A DNA stretch of 14,742 nucleotides from Hypholoma sublateritium FD-334 SS-4. Lineage: Eukaryota; Basidiomycota; Agaricomycetes; Agaricales; Strophariaceae. Below are positions 1 through 8,390 of the stretch, piece by piece. A model generated the notes under the pieces. That model was given only the letters and a program-made list of their open reading frames with translations, made no database searches and was not told the origin of the DNA. The DNA lies in NCBI GenBank assembly GCA_000827495.1, contig KN817791.1, forward strand, positions 1-14,742. The letters are read 5' to 3'. The first letter of the stretch is position 1. Each line of letters opens with the position of its first letter. The position numbers and the translations under genes are program-made.

Positions 1-14
1 ACTCGTCCTCAAAT

Positions 15-2342
15 ATGCCACGAAACACCAATAAAGCGACCCCGGCATCCCAGAAATCTGCCAGCGTGGCAGCTGCACGACGTGAGTTAACTCTAAAGGC
101 TGCTGCAAATGCAACAGCAGACAAGTAATGTTCGTTTCAGCATCCCGAGCGGCCAAAACAAACGCATATTCTTCTGCAGGTGCGTACTTTGACATTACTA
201 CCAGTGGCGACAAAGTAAACTTACCAATCTGTGGACTATGGTAGGCTGGGCACCTGCAAAGAAAAGTCGCAAGTGTTCCACCTCCGAATCCAACTCTAAT
301 GGCCCTTTGCGTAAGGCCAAAAAAGGTAGGCATCATATCCAGCATATGGGTGCCATCGTTGATGACTGTTTCTATTATTCTCCTTAGCATCGCCACCTGA
401 GCCCAAGTCAACTAGTACTGCCGCACCAACCCAGCAATCAGGCTCGCGCCNAAAGCCTCCAGCAGCTATCAGCATCGATGATGACAGCGGTGATGACCAG
501 TCGCAAAAATCCGGTAGTCCTATTAATAGATCTTCTGCGCCGAAGCCCTCCCGCAATCGAGCTGTTGAAGACAGCTCTGAGTCTAGCACTGACGATGATA
601 AAGATGACGGTTCTGACCTTGGTGAAAGTCAAGAAGAGACAGACCTAATGCACCTTGATAAAGAGGATATAAGGGAAAAATTATCATCTGAGGTAGGTTC
701 AAGTTTTGCGCCGCATTTATTACTTCAGCTCACGTGCATACCACATATTACTAGCGTCCTCAGTGGAAAGCACATCCTCAACGTCATGCTGATGATGAAG
801 GACTGGAGGATGAGGATGAATTTTTTGCGGGACACGAACAAGGTACTACAGTGTCTAAATTTGATGGAACATTAGAGGTTGACGCGCATGAAGAAGAAAC
901 CATGGACGTTGATGACGACGAACTTGAATCGGAACCTGAAAGGCAATCTAAGAAGGTTCGTGCCTTGTAACAAAATGTGAATATTCTAATGATATATTTT
1001 ATAGAACAAGCCTTCTGGGTCCGCTAAANGCGAGAGAGCCCGTCTGGCAGAGGTAAGTGTTCGGTCAATCCTCGTTCAATATACTAATATANGTGCAGGT
1101 CCCTAGATGGACCAAGGACGTCACTGCGNCTTGGCGATCNAAACATCATGCCAACATCCATCGCAAGGCAGATTCCACTGCGGCAGCCTCTGATCCTGAA
1201 GACGACAGTGACTGTACCTCAGGTCCTATCTCTGTGCACCGTGTGAACATCAACTGGCCGGAAGAGGCTCATTATACGCCGGTGGCTCCAGGTGCTCGTA
1301 ACCTCAGCATCAAAGATCAACCTTTACCGATGAGAAGGATGATTCGTGCATCGGTCAACCATGTGACAGGCCATTTTCTTTTCGAGTCCGCTTATCCAGC
1401 CGCTAACCAAGCTGAATATGAGACATTCCACCGTGATGTCTTTGTCCACTGTGCAAAGCGTCTTGGATATCGCGAGATTAACAAGCGTCTGAAGGAAGAT
1501 TATGAACTCGTCAAACTTTGTGCACGTGTGGTAAGTACCTCTTTTCTTGCTGGACTTGTGCTAACTGTCACCCTTCTAGATCAATGGACGGGTCTCTCTC
1601 TTGCGCACCCAAACCAAAGGGATTACCNACAAGAAGGTCGAAGGGTTCTATCAGCTCGTCACCGGTATTCAAGCGGAGAAGCANGTGAAAGACCTCACGA
1701 ACGAGGATCAAAACTACATATATCCGCTTGTTGTAAGTCAAACATATTGTCAACTCAGATGTTGCATGCTACTGACTTCGTGTTCAGCTAGGAACCGCTG
1801 ACACAAACCGCCCATACTATCATCCATGTATCATTTCNTCAATCAAGGAAGCTTTTTTCACCGGAAACCGAGGAACCCTGAGTCAGAAATACCAGGGTCG
1901 CTTTGGGTCTACCATCGTGGAGGGCCCTAAAAAAGACGAAATGGAGCTCCCCATTGCGATGGTCTGTGTGATAGCAACATCGGTGAGTGACCAATACTTA
2001 TTCTCGAGGCCAATACTCATAAGTTGTCTACCCAAGACCCATGCATCACTGGACGACTGGAGCCAGGGCTACAAGCGCGTGAAGAGCGACTTCCGTGCCG
2101 ACGCTTATGAAAGCATATACAGGGGCCATGAGATCTTTCTCACGACATTAAAAGCTGAGCGCCCAGATTTCTTCCACAAATTGATGTCTGGCTTGTATGA
2201 TGCCGTTGGGTATGTATTTCCAGTTCTTGACTTGACTAATACTTGGCTAATAATCTTGAGTAGCTCTCAAGGCATTCATTCTGCCAATCACATTGCCACA
2301 AGATGTATGGCGCGCCTTAATCTCCCACCACTCGATGATTAG
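15..2342 (+). CDS. DUF6532-like protein, spliced, 11 exons
   Basis: I assembled this gene by joining frame-compatible exons at GT..AG sites: 15-81, 141-179, 245-325, 388-692, 764-955, 1005-1052, 1099-1530, 1580-1732, 1788-1982, 2037-2209 and 2264-2342 (TAG). The result is one open frame of 587 residues. Most donors are GTAAGT/GTGAGT/GTAGG-like; 956 (GTTCGT) is weaker. Residues about 37-62 hold Lys/Arg clusters (AKKSRK, RKAKK) that could be nuclear localisation signals. Residues about 63-240 are rich in Asp, Glu, Ser and Pro and look disordered. From about residue 320 to the C terminus, patterns such as 'ELPIAMV', 'DDWSQGYKR', 'FRADAYESIYRGH' and 'LMSGLYDAVG' match what I recall of DUF6532, a domain of unknown function expanded in Agaricomycetes. 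No enzymatic motif is visible and no function is claimed. The first two exons are the least certain. Eight N bases fall inside the gene. Confidence 0.8.
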
Positions 2343-3293
2343 ATAACCAAGCTGCTCCAACCAAACGAGTAACGCTTGTATAGAATTGTGATTTGGTCAT
2401 ATTCATACTTACACATTATTTTAATCGCGTTATTGACTTCTCCTTGGTGTTCATAATCATGTCGGTGACATGTCCACTTTCATTTATCTCGTAAACATTT
2501 ATCCAGCCATTTACCATAACTACAGTTAATGCAAATAGTGAAATATACGTCATTTTATTGTGCATATTGCAATGTTTGAGCAAAGAAAGTTGTCTGATAG
2601 TTGTTCAGTGTATGATCAAATAGTCATACTAACACGAGAAACCCATCATTGGCGTCTGCCAAGGCCCAATTCGGGCCAAATAGTCAAAGCTTTATACTGA
2701 CTATGGTGTTCATGGTGACGAAAATATGGTACAATTGGTGTGTCGTCTATATTTCTTGCATTCATAATTCTTGTCCGCTGTAGTCGAGTTATGTTTAAAG
2801 ATGCATTATCTTTCAAGGGAAATTTGCGCACACGTTTTATTTGATTTAATCTGCACCATTCGATCTATTTGATCTATAATTTATTATTTCCATAAACACG
2901 CATCATAGTGTAGGATTCAGCGCGCTTTTGGTCTTATTTATGTTACATAGTAGCTTCACAGTGCAAAAATTTCAATATGGGCTTTTCCTGATGCGGAAGG
3001 CAAAGGACATGCAACTCACCGCCGTTCGGTGCGCGAGTGGGGTATGGCACGGGTGGTACAGTAATTACCACCGAGAGGAATGCCCACTTTCAAATGAGTT
3101 AAAACCTCAGACCTCTCTGCGCTGTTATATACGCAGCGTGTAGCTACTAGGACAAAGAAGCATAATCCCGCTGCCGAAGTCGTGCTTGTCCCCACTCGCT
3201 GACTGGGGAGCTGCGAGACTGCAATCCGCACCAGCCGGCGGTGGGTTCAAGATCAGCACTGCCATTCTTTCCGCGCTCTGAACGCACCAAAAC
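2343..3293. other. Gene-free AT-rich intergenic stretch
   Basis: No convincing gene is seen on either strand. Open frames are short, lack recognisable motifs and do not join into a longer spliced frame. The first few hundred bases probably include the 3' UTR and polyadenylation region of the DUF6532-like gene, being rich in TTAT and AATA runs. Small inverted repeats occur at 2663-2677 (GGCCC/GGGCC, 5 bp) and 3052-3072 (GGTGGTA/TACCACC, 7 bp), both short enough for chance. Composition becomes more GC-rich after about 3000. Confidence 0.5.
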
Positions 3294-3298
3294 AAAAA
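3294..3298 (-). terminator. Pol III T-run terminator of first tRNA-Ser
   Basis: On the minus strand a run of five T lies 5 nt past the tRNA 3' end, with a further run of four T at 3289-3292. This is a typical RNA polymerase III termination signal in the expected place. Confidence 0.75.
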
Positions 3299-3303
3299 GC
3301 AAG

Positions 3304-3394
3304 CGACGCCAGCAGGATTTGAACCTGCGCCCTCAAAGAGGAACAGATAATCGGAAGTTCGAATCTGTCGCCGTAACCACTTGGCTATAGCGCC
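3304..3394 (-). tRNA. tRNA-Ser(CGA) with a 9-nt intron
   Basis: Read on the minus strand, the sequence folds as a class II tRNA. The acceptor arm pairs GGCGCTA with TGGCGTC (two G-U pairs) before discriminator G. The D arm is GCC/GGC with loop AAGTGGTTAC. The anticodon stem is ACAGA/TCTGT. A long variable arm forms CCTC-TTT-GAGG, and the T arm is GCAGG-TTCAAAT-CCTGC. The long variable arm and G73 indicate serine. The segment between the anticodon stem strands is 16 nt, which gives a 7-nt loop with anticodon CGA plus a 9-nt intron (CTTCCGATT) after position 37, the usual place for eukaryotic nuclear tRNA introns. The mature tRNA is 82 nt before CCA addition and decodes UCG. Box A and box B are intact and a T-run follows, so the gene looks functional. 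The copy at 5218-5311 matches it outside the intron. Confidence 0.93.
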
Positions 3395-4208
3395 TGTGGC
3401 AGTGTCTGCGCGGTGCGCGGCTCCGGAGGGTAGACAAACATGAAGGTTCGAAGGCGACTAAGTAACTGTCTCAAGGCACTTGGTCCCACTGATACTGCCT
3501 CTGTATGCGAGTGCTCGACGCGTTCGGCAGATGGGCGACGCGAGGGCGAAGATGAAGAGCGGGGCAGGGACAAAGAGGGATAGAAGTTGGGGACAGCGAT
3601 AAAATAAGTAAAAGCGATGTCCGTGATCCTAATAGGAAGCAAAAACTGCAGGAAAAGGTATAATCGGCACTGGTGAGCGTCAGGTGCTCGAGCGCTCAGA
3701 AAAAGCGGCAGCGCGAGCCGCTTCGCGATCAGCGCCGATGAGCCTGCGCGGCAGCGGGCGCGACTCGCGTGGACAGCGCATCCGAGTCTGGACGTGCCGG
3801 TGGGTGAAGCTCTGCTTATACCATCGACGCATATCTACGCGAGGTCGTGGTCGCGCCTCATCAAGCGCGCTGCGTGCCGCAGGGGACTGCGCGTGCGTGA
3901 CGCAAGGCCTGCGTGAAGCGCCGCGATGAAGGGTGGGCGCGAGCGTGTGGGTGCGCTAGTAGAATGCAGGGCAGGCGCGTCCATGCCAGATCGCGACGCG
4001 GCGTACCTCTACGCGCCGCTGAGCGCGTGCGCGGGCCCTGCGCGTATCACATAAGTATCGCAAACTTGTGCATTTCGGTCTCGGGCGTTGCCAGTGAGCG
4101 CCAACGTCCAGTGTAACCGCACCGCGAAAAGTCCGCAGCGCACACCGCTCGCGTGTACACCCCGCCCAAACATGCACATTCTCCGCTACCTATCCACACC
4201 GCCGTGGG
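3395..4208. other. GC-rich spacer without a recognisable gene
   Basis: This stretch is upstream of the first tRNA on the minus strand. It has several short open frames on both strands, but they are Arg/Ala/Ser-rich, lack motifs and are what high GC content produces by chance. An A-rich, GC-poor segment at about 3585-3660 separates the tRNA flank from the very GC-rich part. Nothing assignable is seen. Confidence 0.5.
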
Positions 4209-4234
4209 CTACCTACCCACCCACACCGCCGCGA
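4186..4234. repeat. Imperfect tandem repeat, about 23-26 bp, two copies
   Basis: Two adjacent units both start CTACCTA and run through a CCACACCGCCG core (4186-4208 and 4209-4234). The second has a short CCAC insertion. The repeat sits at the 3' end of the decayed minus-strand gene. Confidence 0.6.
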
Positions 4235-5063
4235 CCCACGCCTCCACCAGCGCATCGCGCTCCGGCTCGACGGCCCACGCTCTCTGGAGCGCCCACGCCC
4301 GGCGGAGGTACGCGTCGCAGAAGAGGATCTCCGCGTCACCGCCCGTCATTGGGAGGCTCGCGACGCACGCGCGGGGCCGGGGTACTCGTCTGCGCCAATG
4401 CGGGATGTCAGCATAAGGTGCACGGAATTCGTGCTGTGGGTGAGGAGATGTGCTGTGGGTGAGGAGAGGAGAGGGACGCACGCCGATGCGTGCGGATCCC
4501 GTCGCTGCTGATGTACTCAGTTCAGGCCCGGCGACGCGCCGGGGGGAATTCGGCGTAGTGGTGGTGCGCCAGGGCTTAGAGGCTCTCGCCCGCCCTGAAG
4601 CGCAGCTGGCCAAACAAACAAAACACAGTGAAGTCAGGCCATGTGTAGGACTCGTACACGCGCAAACGCACCTTGATCGCGCAGCCCGCCCGCCGGCGCG
4701 CGGCCCTCTTTGAACACGCCCGGGAACACGAGCGCCCCGTCGCTCGGCGCGGGTACTTATCGAGCGGGCACGCCTTCAGTTCCCCAAGAATCCGCGTGAG
4801 ATCGCGCGCGTCCAAGTCTGTCGCGCGAAGGATCTCATAAGCAGGGAATGGGATAAGCAGGTAATGGCAGTGCGCATCCAGAGTGTCAGCCGATTGCACT
4901 CGTTGGCCGCGATCGCGGCGCCCTCGTCGTCCCGTGAGGCGGATTACGCTGCGTGTGCGAGCGCGGCGAAGGGCGGCAACCCGTTTTTGGTGCGCTGCTC
5001 GGCGCGCTTGGTGTGGAAGCTGGCGGTGTTCTCTGCGGTCCAGGTCCTGGGAGCTATGGACAT
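4209..5063 (-). pseudogene. Decayed gene remnant of unknown family
   Basis: The minus strand has a succession of coding-like segments with GC-rich third positions that do not share one frame. An ATG at 5063 opens 39 codons (begins MSIAPRTWTAENT) and stops at an in-frame TAA (4944-4946). Coding-like sequence resumes in that frame (AANECNRLTLW), then shifts to another frame (AYEILRATDLDARDL, ILGELKACPLDKYP), then shifts again (ALVFPGVFKEG). A plausible 66-nt intron (4606-4671) follows, with donor GTGCGT, a CTGAC branch site and acceptor CCAG. After it another TAA interrupts the frame. A last segment (DAEILFCDAYLRRAW) ends at TAG 4209-4211. A 19-bp tandem duplication at 4431-4468 adds a further frame change. 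I do not recognise the family. It could instead be a live gene damaged by sequencing errors, but several independent breaks favour a relic. Confidence 0.45.
4431..4468. repeat. 19-bp tandem duplication
   Basis: Units 4431-4449 and 4450-4468 are identical at 18 of 19 positions (core GTGCTGTGGGTGAGGAGA). Nineteen bases is not a multiple of three, so the duplication shifts the frame of the minus-strand remnant in which it lies. High identity suggests it is recent. Confidence 0.85.
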
Positions 5064-5192
5064 GGCCAGGATTACGCGCGATGAGAAGTTGGACCGTGAA
5101 GAAAAAGGTGGCGAAAGCGAAGGCTGAGCGTTGGCTGGCCGCTGAGCTCAGTTTTCAAAGCGAGCGATATGTGTAGGGTTGCTGTAAAAGGT

Positions 5193-5197
5193 AAAAA
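5193..5197 (-). terminator. Pol III T-run terminator of second tRNA-Ser
   Basis: Five T on the minus strand about 20 nt past the tRNA 3' end, followed by four T at 5186-5189. This is a normal RNA polymerase III stop signal, slightly farther from the gene than for the first copy. Confidence 0.65.
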
Positions 5198-5217
5198 GTT
5201 GTACAATTGATCGATAG

Positions 5218-5311
5218 CGACGCCAGCAGGATTTGAACCTGCGCCCTCAAAGAGGAACAGATAATACGAAAAGATTCGAATCTGTCGCCGTAACCACTTG
5301 GCTATAGCGCC
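5218..5311 (-). tRNA. tRNA-Ser(CGA) with a 12-nt intron
   Basis: The mature part of this minus-strand gene matches that of 3304-3394 base for base: acceptor GGCGCTA/TGGCGTC, long variable arm CCTC-TTT-GAGG, T arm GCAGG/CCTGC and anticodon CGA. The segment between the anticodon stem strands is 19 nt, so the intron after position 37 is 12 nt (TCTTTTCGTATT). It differs from the other intron in length and sequence. Flanks outside the tRNA show no clear similarity to the first copy, so any duplication is old or was confined to the tRNA. Box A, box B and T-run are intact. Confidence 0.93.
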
Positions 5312-5457
5312 TGCTCTAGTAGGTGGTGCGGGCCATATGTGTTCCGCGGCTCTCTTTTTTTCCGCTGATCTTTCGCTGATTTCGCCACGAAAACCGTCCT
5401 GTGAGACGTTTCCATTGCGTGTCCAGGCGTGCGGACCATCTGTCTTCACCCTGGAAT

Positions 5458-5530
5458 AAGTCCGAAAGCGGTAGGCCTGTGCCCGCTGGGGTGCTCCTAT
5501 TTTGGAGCCACGGGCGGACAAGTCCGAAAG
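5458..5530. repeat. 11-bp direct repeat pair upstream of ASADH
   Basis: AAGTCCGAAAG occurs exactly at 5458-5468 and at 5520-5530, 62 bp apart start to start. Such a pair in a promoter could be two binding sites for one regulator. No known factor is assigned. Confidence 0.45.
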
Positions 5531-5543
5531 AAATTTCGGGATC

Positions 5544-5549
5544 GAGTCA
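5544..5549 (-). promoter_or_regulatory. Possible Gcn4/Cpc1-type site (TGACTC)
   Basis: GAGTCA on the plus strand reads TGACTC on the minus strand, the core recognised by Gcn4/Cpc1 bZIP activators of fungal amino-acid biosynthesis. It lies about 250 bp before the ASADH ATG, a sensible place for general amino acid control. A 6-bp match is easily found by chance, so this is only a candidate. Confidence 0.25.
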
Positions 5550-5800
5550 CCCAGAAGATCGACTGCCATCTGCTCGAAATCCCTCAAACCACCACCGCCG
5601 CACCAAAAGGTGAGCCCACGAGCTTAGCGATGTCGGGAACGAGGCGCTAATCAGCCCCATCCGAATCCATCACGTGTGTCTGCCCTTTCCGTGTGCGCGC
5701 TGTGAGTCTGGCATGCATGGCGGCCACGATCCTCGTCGCTGACGATGCGCTGCCCGCCAGGTCGCCCGTCACCTTCACGCCGAAGCCCCCGCGCAGCGGC

Positions 5801-6977
5801 ATGCAGCACCCCACCGCCCCCATCCCCGTCGGCGTCCTCGGCGCCACCGGCACCGTCGGCCAGCGCTTCGTCACCCTCCTCGCCGTGCACCCCTGGTTCG
5901 TCCTCCACGCCCTCGGCGCCTCGCCGCGCAGCGCGGGGCGGCCGTATGCGCAGGCGGTCAACTGGAAGCAGACGACGCCGATCCCTGCGGCTGTGCGCGA
6001 TGTTGTTGTGCGCGAGTGCGTCCCTGAGGCCTTCCGCGAGTGCACGATTGTCTTTTCTGGGCTGGACGCGGACGTCGCAGGCGACATCGGTGCGCATCTT
6101 TCTTCTCAGCCCCATCGTCGCTAACGCCGGCGCAGAGGCGGCCTTCCGCGCCGCGGACCTCGCCGTCTTCTCCAACGCCAAAAACTTCCGGCGCGACCCG
6201 CACGTCCCGCTCATCGTCCCGCTCGTGAACACCGCGCACCTTGCCATGATCCCGCAACAGCAGGCCCAATTCACCCCGCCCCTCGCGCGCGGGTTCATCG
6301 TCACCAACGCGAACTGCTCGACGACGGGGTACGTCGTCCCGCTGCACGCGCTCGAGCGCGCGTTCGGCCCGCTCGAGGCCGTCCTGGTCACGACGCTGCA
6401 GGCGATCTCCGGCGCGGGCTACCCCGGCGTGCCGAGCCTCGACATCATCGACAACGTCGTGCCGTACATCGCCGGCGAGGAGGAGAAGATCGAGTGGGAG
6501 ACGCTCAAGATCCTCGGCGGGCTCTCCCGCGCGGACGCCTCCTCCCCCGGGGGGGCAGGGGCGCTGGCGTTCGACATGCACGCGGCGCACCCCCTGCGCG
6601 TGTCCGCCGCGTGCAACCGCGTCCCCGTCATCGACGGGCACACGGAGTGCGTCTCCGTGCGCTTCGCGCGCCGCCCGCCGCCGAGCCCGCAGCAGGTCCG
6701 CGAGGCGCTCGCCGCCTTTGCGCCCGACGCGCAGGCGCTCGGGTGCCCCAGCGCCCCGCGCCGCACGATCGTCGTGCACGAGGAGCCCGACCGCCCGCAG
6801 CCGCGCTTGGACCGCTACTACCAGGACGGCGCGGGCGTGTCTGTCGGCCGGGTGAGGCAGTGCGCGGTGCTTGATATCAAGTTCGTCGTCCTCGCGAATA
6901 ATGTGTCGATCGGCGCGGCGACGAGCAGTATCATCAATGCGGAGGTGGCGGTGCTCAAGAATGTCGTCAAGTACTAG
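5801..6977 (+). CDS. HOM2: Aspartate-semialdehyde dehydrogenase
   Basis: The enzyme reduces aspartyl-4-phosphate to aspartate-4-semialdehyde with NADPH, the shared step towards threonine, methionine and homoserine in fungi. Two exons, 5801-6089 and 6136-6977 (TAG), flank a 46-nt intron with a CTAAC branch site. Splicing joins 'GLDADVAGDI' to 'EAAFRAADLAVFSNAKN' and gives 376 residues, close to the usual fungal size. Visible motifs are the nucleotide-binding GATGTVG (14-20), catalytic Cys157 in 'NANCSTTG', 'AISGAGYPGVPSLDIIDNVV' (about 186-205) and the catalytic-region His265 in 'DGHTECVSVRF'. No key residue is missing. The ATG at 5801 is preferred because it lies just before the nucleotide-binding fold, as in homologues; in-frame ATGs at 5693 and 5717 would add an unusual N-terminal extension. 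The gene is very GC-rich at third positions, unlike the NACHT gene and LINE downstream. Confidence 0.96.
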
Positions 6978-8295
6978 ATGGGGTGGGCGGTGTATATAGG
7001 ATGTACTAATGGTTTGGAAAAATCTGTCGCTTCTTCGATCCACCGAAAACAAGTTTGTTCAATAGTAAATAATATCTGACGCACCAAAATCGGAGGCAAG
7101 GCTAGGATGATACGTTTGCTACTTATGCACCTCAAAAGACAATATTCCAGATGACACATCCAGGCGCGCGCAGAAAAAGGGAGTGGCGCAAAGGATAAGG
7201 TAGGATTGGATTATCTCCCTCGATGATAGGACGGGGGATTGTAAGGCTAGATGATAGGATGGGCCGTCCCACATCGTTTCCACACCAGCGCTTATTTGGC
7301 GCAGAGAAACGGCCCAGGCGTGTCCCGCCACCCGCCGTGGAGCGGGGGTCTCTGCCCATTCTTGGTCGCTGCTCGCAATGCGATGATCCGTTCCAATTAT
7401 TTAACCGATACAATTGCGCTATGAACAGCCTGGGCTTGGAGGTCATGGGGAGACAGGAAACTAAGTAGTCACTGCGTGGAGATCAGCAGCGAGGGGAGTT
7501 GCAAGTCGCCGCCATTTTTAGGCGCGCGTCTGGGGCGGGATTGCCAATTTCGATGTAGTGAACCTGCCCGAGGAAAAACTGTAAGAAGCGCTAGCTACAT
7601 ACCTTGGATGCTGCCAGCTTGCCGCCAGCCAAGGTGAGCAGATATAGCACAAAAATGGCCGGGCTCTTTCCCTATCGTCTTTGAGTTCCTTCACATCGTT
7701 TCCCATCCTATTCTGCACTGGATCTCCGGCGCCCAAATTTCCATACGCACTTTCAAATGTAGTGCAAACAGGTACGAGTTTGAATGGACCCTATCCCTAT
7801 ACCAACTGGAGGTCAACTAGGATGAGTCAGGCGATAGTAAATATTCTACTACGAAACGAAATTTCACAGCAAACATTTACATGACGGACAAATGTATGTA
7901 GTCGGGCACGTCGCGCAGGCTGTATACCTGGAATGCTGCGCAGATGGCACACGAAGCTCACGCTATTTTTGACGCTACTAGGACTAAAATTTCTCACCCA
8001 TTGAAAATATATTATGACAGCCGAATGGCGACTTGCTCTGCTTGGATTTGCCCATTCTTTGCCAAAGCGAAGCGAAGCAGATCTTGCCACTATTCAGATA
8101 TTCACATACGCCTCCCGGGCCTCACGCCACGTCTTACCGCGTACGCGGTCCACCATCGTCTTTCGCTATGCGTCTATAAGCAAGGGCGCCCTCTGGTCGT
8201 ATCCCGCTACAAACCACTGCGGCGCCGAGTTGGGCGGAGAAACAGCACCGGCGACGGAACGCCGGGACCCACTGCCCATTCAAGCGGGATTCGGC
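6978..8295. other. Gene-poor stretch downstream of ASADH
   Basis: No intact gene is seen. Short open frames on both strands have no recognisable motifs and do not join by splicing. The first part is the ASADH 3' UTR and terminator region. Two weak similarities are noted. The bases at about 7716-7735 resemble the ASADH codons for LQAISGAG, with GATCTCCGGCGC identical. The segment 7295-7360 resembles 8237-8280. Both may be old debris of duplications. Confidence 0.45.
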
Positions 8296-8390
8296 GTCGA
8301 CTGGAAGCTGACGACGCCGATCTCCGCTGCCGTGCGCGAGGGCGTCTCCGACGCCTTCCGCGAGTGCACGATCGTCTTCTCTGGGCTGGA
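8296..8390 (+). pseudogene. Truncated ASADH gene fragment
   Basis: This segment is homologous to codons of ASADH exon 1 at 5957-6066, from 'VNWKQTTP' to 'FRECTIVFSGLD'. It reads VDWKLTTPISAAVREG, then SDAFRECTIVFSGLE. It is 15 nt shorter. The parent has GTGCGCGA twice, 15 nt apart, and the copy has it once, so the gap looks like a deletion between direct repeats. Many differences are synonymous third-base changes, meaning the source evolved as a working gene before truncation. No nucleotide-binding motif, catalytic Cys or catalytic His is present, so the fragment cannot encode an enzyme. It stays in an open frame by chance or youth. A weak resemblance to the ASADH 3' end follows at about 8391-8445. 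Confidence 0.88.

Larger units (their letters stand above)
5312..5800 (+). promoter_or_regulatory. Upstream region of the ASADH gene
   Basis: No gene is seen between the second tRNA and the ASADH start. The stretch holds an 11-bp direct repeat AAGTCCGAAAG (5458-5468 and 5520-5530) and a GAGTCA element at 5544-5549. A T-rich run at about 5352-5361 is the only clear pyrimidine tract. The frame of ASADH exon 1 stays open upstream to about 5693 with possible earlier ATGs at 5693 and 5717, so the exact start of translation is not fixed by sequence alone. Confidence 0.4.

Noticed and set aside
3052..3072. 7-bp hairpin GGTGGTA/TACCACC
   Set aside because: Too short to separate from chance, with no poly-T or other regulatory context.
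3242..3252. GGTTCAAGATC, resembling a tRNA B box
   Set aside because: No A box or cloverleaf can be formed around it on either strand.
3956..4177. Short open frames on both strands in the GC-rich spacer
   Set aside because: High GC content lengthens random open frames. The products are low-complexity Arg/Ala-rich with no motif or splice continuity.
5958..7052. Long minus-strand open frame antisense to ASADH
   Set aside because: It is a shadow of the very GC-rich ASADH codons. The product is Arg/Asp/Ala-rich with no motif, and the plus strand encodes a complete enzyme.
7132..7446. Minus-strand open frame of 104 codons downstream of ASADH
   Set aside because: No recognised domain. Part of it coincides with the diverged repeat also seen near 8237-8280, so it is more likely repeat debris.
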